NCBI GenBank assembly: GCA_008711295.1
Contig: VUYV01000007.1
Location: forward strand, 6,218,334-6,282,333
Source: Anarhynchus alexandrinus
Taxonomy: Eukaryota; Chordata; Aves; Charadriiformes; Charadriidae
Length of the DNA stretch: 64,000 bases
Direction of reading: 5' to 3'
The notes beneath the pieces were generated by a model. It made no database searches. It worked only from the letters and a program-made list of their open reading frames with translations, and was not told the DNA's origin. A program made the position numbers and the translations under genes. Shown here one piece after another: positions 10,701-23,150 of the stretch. Position 1 is the stretch's first letter. Each line of letters opens with the position of its first letter.

Positions 10701-12954
10701 TATTACTTTACAGGGGTACAGCAGGGATTCACAACCTCAGTTCTCAACCTTTCCCTTATTTCTACATGGAAGGAAGTGGAGTGGCAAGGCTCCCAGCTAG
10801 ACACATTTGTTGTCCCAGTGTGTAGGAATAATTGGAGGAAGGCTCCTGTTATGGAGTTTCACTCGTATAAGGAGCCTCCTTCAGATCATTTTTCAAACAG
10901 AAAGCTTTAAAAACGTGACTCCCGATCAAATGCCCCAGTACAGAATCAGTGGGTGCACTTATTTCCACGTGCTATAGATGATGACACCGTTTATGAGCCC
11001 AGAAAGCTTTGGGGCTTTGCTGACCTGGACAGCTTGGGGTACAGAGAGGGTCTTATAGCTGCTGGTGCAAAGGGCAGCCGGCACTGCAGCACTCCTCTCC
11101 CTCATCCATGCCCCATAACTTTCCAAGTGAGGTGGGCCACCCCAAAAAAGTCATTTGCAGAGTTGGCTGAGGATCAAGCTTGTATGGGAGAAGTGAAAAG
11201 TTGGATTCTACTTAATTTCTATTCTTTCTGCGGGTTTATGCAGGCATAATTCACAGACTCCCAGTGGCAAAGAGTGAAAGAGAAGCCAGAAGGGCAAAGT
11301 GTGGTGGACCGTTCCCAAGAGCATAACCAGTACCACCGACTTCCCACTGAGCTCCCACCCCAGCACAGAAATCTTTGCTGGCTCAGGGACGCAGTTTGCA
11401 ACCTCTCTGCTCCGACACTTGTAAATAAAGACCTTTTTATCTCCGGGTTTTCTTATTCAGAAGAAAATGATCTCTGGCCATAAAAAACATATCTTTCAGC
11501 AGCTCTGCTGAGGGCGTACCAGCCGAAGCCTTCAGCATGGCATGGAAACGCGTGCTGCAGGCTTGGAGCCATAGGTATGTCCTTTTTCTTCCCTTTATCC
11601 TTATTCTTCACTTGATCCTGACACAGCCGGCCATATGTTGTTCTTTCTGGAGGGCGGCAACCTAGAAAATGCCAAATATCTGATTTATTTGCGGTTAAGA
11701 AAACGGTCCCTGCATGAGCCGAAAGCTTCCCTCCTTTTTGTTAGAGTACCTGCCAAAATCCTTACGCTCTCAGAACCTTTCCTCAGCGCTGGCGTTGTTA
11801 TCGCGGCTCCAGCACCCCCGGAGAGGCTGCAGCCCCTTATCCTTACGTGTGCCTTAGTGGCAGAGGCAGGACAGGGCCCGGGGACGAAGCGAGGCAAATG
11901 AGGTTGTAATAGGTTGGGGAGCAGATGTAAAATCCAATCCGCCAAATTCGGCAGAGAGGCAGCCTGCCCTCTCCTCCTCCCAGCGTAGTCCTTTCCTTTT
12001 GACAGTTTGCTGAAAGGACCTTCATTGTGTGTTACTTAACACATCTGTGAATTTATTGCAGGCTGATGCTTTCTGGTTTATATCGCAGTGGCACAAGGGG
12101 AAGATGCGGAAGAACAATTCATCCCAGATCGCTGACTCCACGCTGCATCCAAATGTGGTAAAACCCTGAAAAGCGCTGACGTAGGAGAGCCCTGCTTGTC
12201 CCGGCCTGATCCTGAATGACACTGACACCCACTGACTTTTCCCTGTAACAGATGCTTAGGGAAAAAGGGGAGAAATTGAACAAAGAGTAGAAAAAAGCAG
12301 GATTATTTCCAAATACCCCCTTTAAATACAGGACCCTGTGCATGTGTGGCAGGGATTGAATACAACACCGGGCAGATTCCTCATGTGCGCGTGTCCGCTT
12401 GTCCTGACTTTATTACCCTACTGTTTGCCCGACGGAGAATAAGGAGAAAGGCAAAGAATGAAGCCTTCCCAGCACAGGAAAAAAAGCTCAAATCTCAGCG
12501 TCTCAAACTCAATACAGGAGCAAGGAGGGAGGATGCACTGCAGAGAGATGTCCCACCTGTGCTCTTTCACTGCCTGCTGGACCCCCTCCTCGGTGCTGCC
12601 CGGCCGGGGGCGGCGCAGAAGGGGACAGGGAAGGCAGCCTGCCCCTCCTGCCCTCCCCACCCAGCAGTTGCCCCAGAAGACAGCTGATGGCTGTGTTGTG
12701 CTCTAGCGGAGGCATTTTCCCGCCGGACAGCAGGCTGCCGGCCGTAGGGCGTCTGTGTCCTCACGCCTTCCCCTGCCCTTTACCTTATTTAGCCCTTTGC
12801 AATCGGCCGTGATGAAACAATGTTCGCAACGGCAAGAACACCAAATAGCTCATGATGTGCCTCAAACTGTGAGAAGAGAGTATCCGATCCTCCCCAAACA
12901 CAGACCTGCTCACTTCAAAGGGGGCGATATTTAGATAGTAATCAACGTCGCGTT
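10701..12954. other. No gene recognised; unique DNA
   Basis: Frames up to 113 codons occur around 12346-12687 on both strands, where GC is raised. They have no recognisable domain. An AATAAAG string near 11424 resembles a polyadenylation signal, but no transcript unit could be inferred. Confidence 0.45.
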
Positions 12955-13075
12955 TTATTCCCCTTCCCGGCCCGACGCGCGTATTGGCTCAGGCGCGCTT
13001 TCTGCCCGTCCAGAAAATCTGCCGCGACCGATGCGCAGGGTGGGTCGAGCGGACGCGTGGGTCTGAGCCGTGCTG
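12955..13075. promoter_or_regulatory. Strongly CpG-dense islet with inverted CCAAT box
   Basis: I count about 19 CpG dinucleotides in roughly 120 bp, the densest CpG patch readable in the window. It contains repeated CGCG strings and an inverted CCAAT box, ATTGG, at 12983-12987. This resembles a small CpG-island promoter or a poised enhancer. No coding exon follows on either strand. A transcription start for a noncoding RNA is one possible explanation. Confidence 0.35.
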
Positions 13076-14109
13076 CCAGGCAATGCCCGCATCCCCGGGG
13101 ACCGTCCCAATGGCTCGGGTGCTATGGGGCTGCACGCCCCGCCACCCCAGTGCCAGGGATTTGCTCCTGCCTCACTTTATTTATAACCACTGAGCCCGGG
13201 CAGGGCTACTGTTTGATCCAGGTTTCTATTTTTTTCCGCTACGCTTTCTAACTTAGCACTTTCTCCCATGTAAGTGAGCAAAGAAACATCCTCCCTGTCT
13301 CAGGGATGGGGAAATAGGAGCAAACAATCAAATTGCAGTCTGAAAGTGAGATTTGTAACCCCCAGGAGGCACAAGATATCCCTCTTGCCATCCAGTTGCT
13401 GACTGCAGCATTTCAGAATGACCGACTGGGGAGAACCAAATTTCTTCAGTTCTCAGACACTGTGATAAATATTTAATAAAGAATCAGATGAAAACGGAAT
13501 GTTGCTTGTATTATTTTTTTTTCTTAGGTCGGCATCTGTAGCTTCTCGTGCTGTTATTTATGAAACAGCTTTATTAACTTATTATGAAAGCGGGCATTTG
13601 TTATGCAGTAAATTTAAGTTTCATAGTCAATGGATGTTTTGTGGCCTGGGAAAAAGTAAACATAAGCTGAAAAAGTCACTTATTCCTATTCTTGTTTTGG
13701 CCCAACAAGAATTAACATCAGATGTGTAAATGGTGAAATTCCTTGAAGGAAATGCATCTCCTTTGTTAGCGACTGTTAGCTAGAAACACCAGAGCCTCAG
13801 ATGATGTAATAGCCAGACGTCTGCAGACTTTGAGAACAATTGTAATTTATTTCCAGGAATAAGAGGAAATTTCTTTCTACTTCTCTTCCCACACCACTCA
13901 TCCTAGCAGGGAAAGATGTTTTCCAAGGCATTTCCACAGTCACTAATGCTATAGGTCTGGATGGGTCACTCCACTCGACAGATAGATTGGGATCAAGCAT
14001 CAATCCTAGGAAAAATTGAAAAGAAGTCATAATATGAGAATGGAGATGGACTGATGAGAACACGCTGCTGATAGCACTAAATTATGAAAAGATGAAGGCT
14101 GACTGTGAT
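13076..14109. other. No gene recognised; unique DNA
   Basis: This is GC-rich to about 13150, then AT-rich. Nothing identifiable was found; frames are short and overlap on both strands. Confidence 0.45.
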
Positions 14110-15060
14110 GAGATGCCAAAAGTCCATCTGGAAGTACATGGCTGGGTGATAAAACATCAGGTAAAATTCAGGGTAGATAAATGTCAAGTGGTGTACATGA
14201 GGGAGGAGGGTCGTGGAAATCCTCTACACCAACTCTAACCCTGTTATGCTCTAAACTAACTCTAATCATTGAGGAGAGTTGGAGCTGTAATAGAGAATCC
14301 CATAAAACCAGATATCCTGTGAAATAGATCCCATCTGCAGGTCTCAGAAAGCAAAGTGAACATTAGAAATTATTAAGAAAGAAATTATGTATTTTTAAAA
14401 AAACAAAAAAAGTGGGTTTATTTTATAAATCTTTGGTCCATCTTCACCTGAAATACCTAAAATCTTCCAGCTCCTAAAGGAACTAGTCAAACTGGAACAG
14501 GCTTAGAGGAGGGCGCCAAGGATAATTAAAGACTTAGAAAGGCTTCAGTGTGAGAACGATTAAATGGAGTAGGTTTCTTCAGCCAGAAAAGAGATGACTG
14601 AGAGGATATGATGGAGTTCTCAGGAATTATGAGTGACAAGGAGAGAATCGCAAGCAGCTGTTCGCTGTTTTTTCTTCTCATGCAAAAACTCAGAAGCATG
14701 AAATTAAGCTGGTAGCTGGCAGTTTAAACCGAGAAGGAGCAATCCTTCTTGACACCATGCTTAGTCATCTTGTGGAACTCCTTGCCACAGGATACTGGGA
14801 GTGCTAAAAGTTTACTGGATACACTCATGAAAGAAAAACCCATCGGAGGTTTTTAAAATCCATCTGGGTTTTGCATTAAACAGAAAGACGCCATGTCTGG
14901 TTCAGAAAGTGCCTGAGCCAGAAACCACTGTAGGTTGGGCAAGTATTTGGGGGGAAGTATCTCTGTAGAACTGACCTACATTTGTACTCTTTCCTGGGCT
15001 TTCACTACAGTTGCAGATAGGAGGTTATTTGGCATGGACTTCCAGTCTGACCTGCTAAAG
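14110..15060 (+). mobile_element. Ancient CR1 LINE, ORF2 tail and 3' UTR (decayed)
   Basis: The sequence follows an old CR1 ORF2 tail in order. GATAAATGTCAAGTGGTGTA resembles the 'gataaatgcaaagtaatgca' step of sauropsid CR1 consensus. GAGGAGGGCGCCAAGGATAA resembles 'agaagggcaacaaaaatgat'. GAGGATATGATGGAGTTCTC resembles 'ggggatatgatagaggtcta'. GTGGAACTCCTTGCCACAGG is close to the 'tggaactccttgccagagg' codons that encode the W..LP motif. The last piece, near 15040-15055, resembles the 'ggtctgacc' end. Frame is lost throughout by indels and stops. This belongs to an old subfamily, not to the younger bird CR1 copies seen at 29672 and 52721. Confidence 0.8.
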
Positions 15061-15649
15061 CTGTTCATATCTTCTTCTTGTGAGCCTAGACTTCGAAGTG
15101 ATAAGTAATTCCAGACAAATGTATTCCTTATGTTCTCTCTTAAATCTAATAATAATGTTAACTATTAAGTCAGGCGATGACAAGCCAATGCGTAGTGGCC
15201 TCAGGTCTTGGACTTGTCCTTTCCCAGTTCTTAGTTTCCTTTGCAATGGGCTAAGATGACCCAGAGCAACCCACAGGTGCTGTGAGGGCATGTGCACATG
15301 GGTGGACATCAATGGCCCTGTGCCATTCTGGACATGACATACCTGTGGCAGAGCAACCAGGAGACAAGGTGAGTTAGCTAAGGCACAGCAGGACGTTAAC
15401 AAGGTTGATGTGGTGTCTAGGCTCACTTTGGCTTTGCATCTGAATATCACAGGAGCAGTTTGGATCTGTCTGGTCAAGGAGATGTGCCCAGATTTTCTTC
15501 TACTACTACTAAACAACTCTCATGTGCTGATACAGCAGTTGGAGCTCAGAGCCTTTTAGCAGGGAGGAAAGCTAGTTTAAAAACATTACTTTTGCCTCTA
15601 ACCTAGCAGAAGACCTCCATAAGAGGTATTGACATTCTTGTGAACAGCT
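15061..15649. other. No gene recognised between two old CR1 copies
   Basis: The minus strand has an open frame of 153 codons (15055-15516) with no recognisable motif. It overlaps the end of the old CR1 and is probably fortuitous. Confidence 0.4.
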
Positions 15650-16660
15650 ACTCCAACTTCAATTGCTTGGCCAGGAAGTTTAAAATAGCTGCATTGGGTT
15701 CTGGGCAAATATATCTGTATTTTAGTGAAGCATTTGATAGTCTCATAAAATCTTATTTGAAAGATTGACTCAATCTGGCCTGGATAAAGTACTTGTCTGT
15801 GGTCTCTGCATTGGCTGAAATACCATAAACTAAGATAAATTTCAACATGTCAGGTTTGAGGAGAGGAAGGAGGTTCTGGTGGGAGAGGAAAAGGACTTAA
15901 GCATAACTTTATCTAATTTCTTCATTAATAAACTGGAAGACACAGCAAACAAAATGCTCATTGCATTTGCAGATGGATGGGAAACGCTTGTGATAAACAC
16001 CGGAGCTGAACTACCAGCAAGTCGTCAATAACTCAGGCTAAGTCATCTCCAGCAGAAGGAGCCTACACACGTGTAAGGGTAACTGTGTGTGACCACCAAT
16101 GGGGCAGCACATTTGATCTGTGCTGTGTGTATGATACGGCAGTGGAAAACTTGTCACTTATGGGAACTCCATAAAGAGAGATGAAGCTTAATCGACCAGA
16201 GAGATAACAGTTTTCCGAAGTTTGGTAATGGTGATCGTCTAATTTCTTGAATGCTATTCCATTCAGGGAACCTCAGCAAGAGATCAACAACAGAAAGTGA
16301 GCTCAGAGGGGGGAAAAAAGGGAAAAAGAAAAAAAAAAGTAATAATAATGATGAAGAGCCAAATGGGAATGGCTTACGAGAACAGATTAAAAGATCTAAA
16401 TAGGTGTGAGTTGGCCAAATTATGACTAAGAGAGGAATATGATAACTGTCTGCATGTATATGAGGGCTGTAAACCACTAGGAAAGGAAAGAAATTGTTTG
16501 ATTTTCATAAGAAGACATTTAGGAGAATTCAGACTAAGTTAAACAAAGGAAAATGTTGAATGAATAACAGGAATTGTTCCTAATGGTAAACTTGATCAGA
16601 ATTTGCAAAACTTTTTATATAAATTGGTCTGAACAAAACACCAAGGAGATGTGAGAAAGC
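15650..16660 (+). mobile_element. Ancient CR1 LINE, reverse-transcriptase region to ORF2 tail (decayed)
   Basis: Two blocks match CR1 ORF2 in the same orientation. The first, around 15715-15990, holds TTTAGTGAAGCATTTGATAG (compare 'tttagcaaggcatttgacac') and later CTTCATTAATAAACTGGAAG followed by TTTGCAGATGG. This corresponds to the reverse-transcriptase segment that ends at the 'FADD' catalytic motif; the last codons are altered. The second, around 16375-16590, holds AGAGGAATATGATAACTGTC and ATGAGGGCTGTAAA, the 'gataactgtcttcaaatatatgaagggctg' step. About 350 bp between the blocks is unclear and may be an insertion or diverged element. Stops and indels abolish coding. Confidence 0.7.
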
Positions 16661-18329
16661 TGCTTGGATGCCAGTTATTAAAGATATTGGCTTCTAATGC
16701 TTCCTGTAGCAAAGCAAGAAACAAGAATAATCAACAGTAAAATCAGTGGAAAGTGTTTGGCTCTCTTTGTTTTCTGGTGCAGGAGAGCAACGATTTCAGA
16801 AAGTTCTGCCAATGGTCTCGTTATTAAAAATGTAGTGAGTGCATCCAAAAAGCTCTCAGTCACAAACGAACATGGGTTTCTGAGAGCTTATGGCTGCGTC
16901 CTCCCTCCTCCTGGAGTTTCAAAATATTTCTCAGCAAACCCTGCCAGAACAGACCACCGATGTGCTGCAGTTGGGAGAACACGAGAGGTGTGATAAAAGA
17001 GGGAAGGAGCATCATTTACATTCCCAGCACAAACATCAGGTGATAGAGGACAAGCTGGTCCAGGTCCAGTTTGCTTGAAGTGGTTTTTGACCAGAATTCC
17101 CAACAAGGTGCCCAAATGTGGGTACCAATTCCCATGTTGTCTTTGTGGTACACCCAAACCACAGGCGGAGTCTATATGTACTGGGGTATGTCCACACGAC
17201 CATATGGCCTAGCTCTCTTACTGGAAGCCGTTTAGAGCTGGCAGGAGGCAACATAACATGGACTTCCTAGCTGGCACCGGGGTCTGTATTCCTGCCACAA
17301 AACCACTTCCATTACAGGAGTCGCAGAGCAAGTACTTCTACGCTACAGCATGGGCCATGGTGTGCTGTGTTTCTTGCAGGGCAAAAGACCATCTAATTGA
17401 GGTGTCCTTGAGGGTTTCTTTTCCAACAGCAACCATGCAGCAGATTGAAGGAGAGGCCTTCAACAAATCTGTTGCCCTACTATTTGATTTTGGCCACAAA
17501 TAAGTGAAAGAAGCTTCTTATCACTGAGATGTTGGATAAAAAAAAAAAGCAGATAGGCAGATGAGATCTTGGATGTCCTCGAGGCACCAGGACCTTTTCT
17601 TGCTAATGTCAGCAAGATCAAGATTTTACGTTGAGAGCCTTGAGTTTCTAAGTCACTGCTTGCTTCTGAAAATCATCTATTTGGTCTTAAATGACCTGAT
17701 TTTCCGAAGAACCTGAAGCCTGAGCATTTCCGTTGAAGCTTAAGCAGGGAAAGAGGACGCACTCAGCACCTTTTTGACTCACCGTGCAATTTGTGTCGTT
17801 TCATTACCACCTTACGAAGGCTATGCTCTTAAGACAGGTCTTTATCAAATCCCTGGATTGCTGCAAGCTAATCAAATACATATAGGTAGCTGGCATCAGT
17901 TCAATAATATGGATTGTATCAAGACTCAGGATTTTCATATTTCAAAGAATGTTATGATTTTTAAAATCACAAACAGGAACGTATTTATGCACAGACCCAT
18001 GCTGTGTGCTACATTATCCACTTAGACTCACATTACAAAAATAAGCTGTAAACACTTTTGATGAAAGGATTGGACACTTCGTTTACACCCTGAGAATGGA
18101 CTTTTGTTTTAATGCCCAATTTCACTTTGGTATTTAACCTTTCCCCTCTGTTTTACATATATTCTGTCATTTCATTCCAGCTTGCTATTTATTTATCTTT
18201 GTGCAGGGCAAAAAAAAAAAAGGAAATAACATTTTTTTTAAAAAAGGATAAGTAAATACATTTACAAAAAAAGTGTTCACTCAGCTCTTAGCTAAATGTA
18301 TGCAGCAAATCTGAGTCTGTTTACCCTAA
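16661..18329. other. No gene recognised; unique DNA
   Basis: The stretch 16890-17500 has several frames of 60 to 98 codons on both strands with no recognisable domain. A short A run lies near 17539-17548. Nothing else was identified. Confidence 0.4.
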
Positions 18330-18560
18330 GAGTGTTTTGGTTGGGGTCTTAGGTGATTTCCATTGGCGATGAACGAGCATTAGCTAAAAGCAGAATGAAA
18401 AACCTTTTACCTGTCAAGACATTAATTAAAGTTTAATTAGCTCCTGTTTGCATAGTGCTTTGAAGATGTGAAAGCGTTTTGGAAATCCTGTGCATATTAA
18501 GGCCTGCGCTGGCTACTTCTGGAGTAGTTTTTGGCATTAGAAATATCCAGTATGGAATCA
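18330..18560. promoter_or_regulatory. Candidate homeodomain-rich regulatory element
   Basis: Two TAATTA cores lie 11 bp apart (18423-18428 and 18434-18439), the first inside the palindrome TTAATTAA. An octamer-like TTTGCATAGTG (18447-18457) and a TCF/LEF-like CTTTGAAG (18458-18465) follow at once. One helical turn between the TAATTA cores would place two homeodomain sites on the same DNA face. Individual motifs are weak evidence; the tight packing inside about 45 bp is the reason for the call. Confidence 0.3.
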
Positions 18561-19520
18561 GGGCTTACTGCATCGCGTTGAGGACTTGCTGTCTAATGCC
18601 TATCCGGGGTTGTGATGGCAACGCAGAAGAAACACACATCTTGGCAGCTCCATAAAAGCAGTTTTTTCATATATTTTTTTAAAGGCTGGAATCCACCCTA
18701 GTTGGCTAGGGCTTTCCCACAAATTAAACCTTGCCTCAAGGCCACGCTGCGCTAGAAAAAGTGAGTCCAAGCACCGTGTCCCCCACTGAAGGGCCCAAAC
18801 CATCCCAGCAAGGATGAGGTCTTCGTCACGAGATCTGGCTTCTTGGGCACCTTGTGCAACAGAACCCATCCTAAAGGCACCTAAAATAGGGCAAAGGATG
18901 AATTTTTGGCACACTTAGGGCCCTTTGCAACCACACTGAAGCTCTTCCTTCAAAGACGGCTTGCACAGAGAAAGAGGCAAGTTGGTATTGGTCAGAAATA
19001 TTGGCAAAATTATTTCCTCACTCCAGGAGGCCAAACTTTTTATGGATTTTATTGTTCTTTGTAGGCACTGTGGCAGAAGAAAATGTTAAAGGAGAGCTTT
19101 GAAGCAAGGAAATAAGCTAGCTGGATGGATATTTATGGTAGGATCTCCTCCCAGCTCTGAGGAACAGGGTGTGAGAAAGAAAATGTAAGAAGTGGGGTGA
19201 TGGATGGTGCTGTTAAGAGTGGGTGGCTGTAGGGGTGGGTGCTTGACCATGGGAGAAAGACACACGAGAGTGCCGGGCTGCCAACTGCATGGAAGGGGAG
19301 AACCAGCACCTTGGGCTGAACAGCACAGCGAAGGGACAGCCAATAAAGGGATTTAAAAAATGGGGTGACGTGTTCAGATCAGGATCTTTTCAGAAACATT
19401 TTCAGAAAACAGAGTATGAGGGCCCCTTTTCATTGTCTTTCAGACCGATTTCTAGAGTTTCTTTAGATTTCTGATAATCATCTGAACTCTTCTGACATTC
19501 TTCTGAACCACCAAATTCTT
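18561..19520. other. No gene recognised; unique DNA
   Basis: I see nothing identifiable. A minus-strand frame of 104 codons at 18600-18914 carries no known motif. Confidence 0.45.
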
Positions 19521-19545
19521 CCCCCCCCCCCCCTTTTTTTTTTTT
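19521..19545. repeat. C13-T12 homopolymer pair
   Basis: Thirteen C residues are followed directly by twelve T residues. Such pyrimidine tracts are polymorphic and error-prone in sequencing, so the exact lengths should not be trusted. Confidence 0.85.
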
Positions 19546-20048
19546 GATGTTTAGCCATCACTAATTGTAAATGAGCACTTTGGCTTCCTTTTCTCCCAGA
19601 CCTTTAAACTGCCCAGGCACGATTAAACAGTAAAAAATGTCACAGAATTCACAGAGAGAGAGAATAATAGTGAAATCTGTTCCTCATTTTTTTTATATTT
19701 CATATGGGATGCGAACCGTTTACTCCATAGTAATTGCAGATGTTAGACTGAGACTGTAATAATGTAGCTGGCAATAACTCTATTGCTTTACCACAAAAAG
19801 CTTCCCAGTAGCATTAAAAAGACAACAGAAACAATAGTTTCAACACATTCATATGTACTAGTATTCTGGAAGCACTCAAGCTACTGATTTATCATGTAAA
19901 CTTTTGCTGGTGTACGTACGAACTCCAAATATTTTCTCATACTGTTGTTTAAGAGATGACAATCCATATTCTCTTCAATCATGCAATCCCTTAAATTTGC
20001 AGACAAGCTCTGCCTTCCCATGGATTACAAAGCTCTTTAATTTGTATT
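19546..20048. other. No gene recognised
   Basis: This is unique AT-rich DNA with no identifiable feature. Confidence 0.5.
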
Positions 20049-20076
20049 TTCTCTCTCTCACTCTCTCTCTCTCTTT
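20049..20076. repeat. (CT)n microsatellite
   Basis: A run of CT dinucleotides interrupted by one CA. Confidence 0.9.
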
Positions 20077-23000
20077 ATTTTTTTCCTCTTTTTTGACATT
20101 TGTGCTTTCCGGTTTCTTTGCCCGTTTCAATCTGGTGTGCTGGATTCCAATTCTGAATTCAAACCTAAAATTTACTGCAGTCCTGGAAAAGACTCTTATA
20201 GGCTGTCTGGGCTCTGAGCTACCCTGTGCAACATGAATATAGGTGGTATATAAAGCAAATATACCCTAAAATCAACCCTTCCAAGCTACGGGGATGCTCT
20301 TATCACAGGTTTTCACGGGCAAGACAAGACCAGGCGCATATCAGTGTGCCTTCAAAGTACCACATTTTTGTCACAGATGTTTTGCATAAATAAATGGTGT
20401 CATACAGGCTGATTAAATCAATACATCTGTATCAACTTGCAGTTCCTGACAGCGTGTTCCAGGGGATATCTTCTGCTCCCACTGTACCCTTTGAAATTTT
20501 AGACATAAACAAATAATAATAATAAAACCGCCTTGTTTTTCCCAGGTTAACTTTTCATCTTTATCTAACGATAACAGTAGCTGCTCTGATTATGGCAGAG
20601 AAAAACAACACACAGATAATGCGGATGAAGCCGTTTCAGCGCAAGGTTATCCAGTCCGGTGGTACTGTAAACCGCAGGAGCAGAGCTCAGCTCCAGTGTC
20701 ATCAGATCCCCAAGCTGGAATGTTCTTGTACTACAATTTAGGTTTTCCAGCCATTCCTTTCTAATCCAGCGCTCATACAGAGAAGCCTTATTTTCTTTCC
20801 ATCCATTGTTGCATATTTGTGTGTTTGGTACAGTAGTGTGAGATTAGGAAATTTCGGTTTGAAAAAGGGCCTGGGGGCTGTGGTTTCTGGTTATGTTCGC
20901 ATTGCAAGGAGGTCACTTCTCCATTGATACTTGCTGAAAGTAATAAGACCCGTAGCGTGCCAGTAATAATATCACGTTGTGTATCTGCTTTGCGTGTCTG
21001 GATATCTTCAGAGCCTCTATCTATCGTGTGTGTGTGCTTAGTAATGGTATTAACAGTGTGAGATCGGGACTGGGAACTGGGATTTTAGGGACTTTACAGC
21101 TACCAGGGGAAAAAAAGTCCTGTAGATAATGTTCACAGTTTTCTATTTAAATTAATAACAAGTAAACAAAAGAGAAACGTATGGTAAAAATAACAACTTT
21201 TTGCCCAGAGGACAGACACCCATTAGGATTTAAAGATCACATTCTCCTCTGGCTGCCCACTTCTGCCTCACTTCCTGGGCTTACATCAATTATGGAGCAC
21301 TTAATGAGCTGGTGTCGGTATGTCAACGTGTGTCTGTGCCATCTTCAGGTGCAGCAGATCAACTGATCCGACTGAAGTCAACACCAGCCGCTAGCAGGCT
21401 GAATTTTGAACCTCTGCTGCCAATTATACTGATTAGACTGATTATTATATGGGATTGTACTTGGTCTGGTTTTGAGAATAGCCCCACGCCCCAACCCTGT
21501 ATCCGCAATTATGTTGGTGAATATTAGAGGTAAGCACAGATAAACCCAGGACACAGCACAGGAAGGCATAAGCACTCTTGAAAAAAGCAATATTAACATT
21601 ACCTCTGGCTCTTACACATCTTTGGAGTCAGGTATTGCCAGGACTCCATTTTACAAAATGAGAAAAAAATCTTCTTGAAATCAGCCTAGACAGTTTAAAA
21701 GTAATAATAGAATTTCTTAGCGTTATCCTCCCACAGCTCTTTTTAGGTGGTTTATGGGGTCATCATCAGAGACAGTGTCTGAACACCTTTCGTATACAAC
21801 AAATAGCAACATAATGCTATAAACAAGCAAACAATTTAGGGAAGAATGAGGGAGAAAGTTTGTCTTCCCTCTCTCTGAAGATATGATGTTTTATGGGTAG
21901 TTGGAATATTTCAGCATTCATTATCTGCATCTTGGCTTGGCTTATCTTCAACCCCCAAGTTTTACAGAAATGTATCTCTGTATCGCTATGACCTTCCAAA
22001 GACATCAGTCTGGCTAGGAAATCCAGAGAATTTCTGGCATTGAGGGTACTGACTCACTCATTGTTCCTGTTCATTGTCAGTTCAGGAATTTCCTCTGGTT
22101 TGGTTGGAAGGAAAAAATCCAGCCAATGGCAGTTGTTGGTATTTTGCTGTTGTTTGCCAGGAGTCTAAACCCCAAAATACTTTCTCTTCTCAACAGCATC
22201 GTGTTTCTGATTAATCAGGGTCAACTCTTCTTTTTCTCGCCTGACCTCTAGTAGTGACCCCAATGTTCCTTTTAATTTCCTTGATCTATTTGCTACATTC
22301 CCAGCCAGGTCTCTGGAGTGTTGAAGATTGAAAGTAATTTCCAAACACCTTCAGCTGTACTCTGGTTCCAGTTAAACTGGTCCGAATCAAGACTCACTCT
22401 GCAGTAATCACTGGGCAAAATTGACGTGGGAGCCAAACCACAGTTTATAACATTAGGGATTATGTGTTTCAAGAGGAAAAAGAAAGCTCTCACATAATTT
22501 CTATAGTATTTGCCTTGCCTTACTAATCCAGATCTCTCCCTGTCTTCCTCATCAGCAGAATGTCCTCTTTATGAAGGTGCTTTCCCAGCTCCTTCGGTTA
22601 GAAGATACCAAGACAAGAGAATGGCCGTGTTGGACGGAGCACGGTCATGGGGTGGTGGATCAGCTCCTGCGTCTCTGGATGGCTCCATCCAGCCTCTACC
22701 CCAGACTGACAACAGAGGTTTCTGGGGGAAGAGATGGAGCTGGTGTTATTTTCAATGAGAAAAGAAAGACAGCAAGGGAATGGCTCACATCCTCACTTAT
22801 TAAAGAACATATTTCAGGCTGGATAGCACCCTATCTCCAATTAACCATGCCTTCTCCCAAGGATCGGTTCTGAAAGACGTCTGCTGTTTCAGTTGGCTTG
22901 CATCTGGGAGGTATAAACTGTATCAGAGATGAGCTCAAGCTGTGAAGTTCGAAGAGAATGGCTGGGTCTGAGCTTGCGGGGCTGTGCTCAGGACCTCAGG

Positions 23001-23130
23001 AGTCAGATACTGCTCAGCGGGGCGTGGGGGAGCTAGCTTTGACACAGAGGGTTTCTGCACGGGGAGGCCCAGATGATGGATTTGGACTTGAAAATGTAAC
23101 CATAACATATTTACACCATAATGTATATAA
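20077..23130. other. No gene recognised; unique DNA
   Basis: About 3 kb without coding or repeat signals that I can support. It includes the inverted GATA pair listed at 20561 and a GTGTGTGTG string near 21028-21036. Frames up to 110 codons lack domains. Confidence 0.45.
20561..20574. promoter_or_regulatory. Inverted GATA-site pair
   Basis: TTATC-TAAC-GATAA is an exact inverted repeat of the GATA-factor core with a 4-bp spacer. A further AGATAA lies at 20614-20619. GATA proteins can bind palindromic sites with both zinc fingers. Binding here is inferred and untested. Confidence 0.3.
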
Positions 23131-23131
23131 T

Positions 23132-23150
23132 GGGGGGGAGGGGGGGGAGG
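23132..23150 (+). repeat. G-rich run (G7-A-G8-A-GG)
   Basis: This near-pure G tract could form a quadruplex, or could be a polymorphic homopolymer. Lengths are uncertain. Confidence 0.75.

Noticed and set aside
11420..11430. AATAAAG as a polyadenylation signal
   Set aside because: No upstream exon or transcript could be inferred, and the hexamer is frequent in AT-rich DNA.
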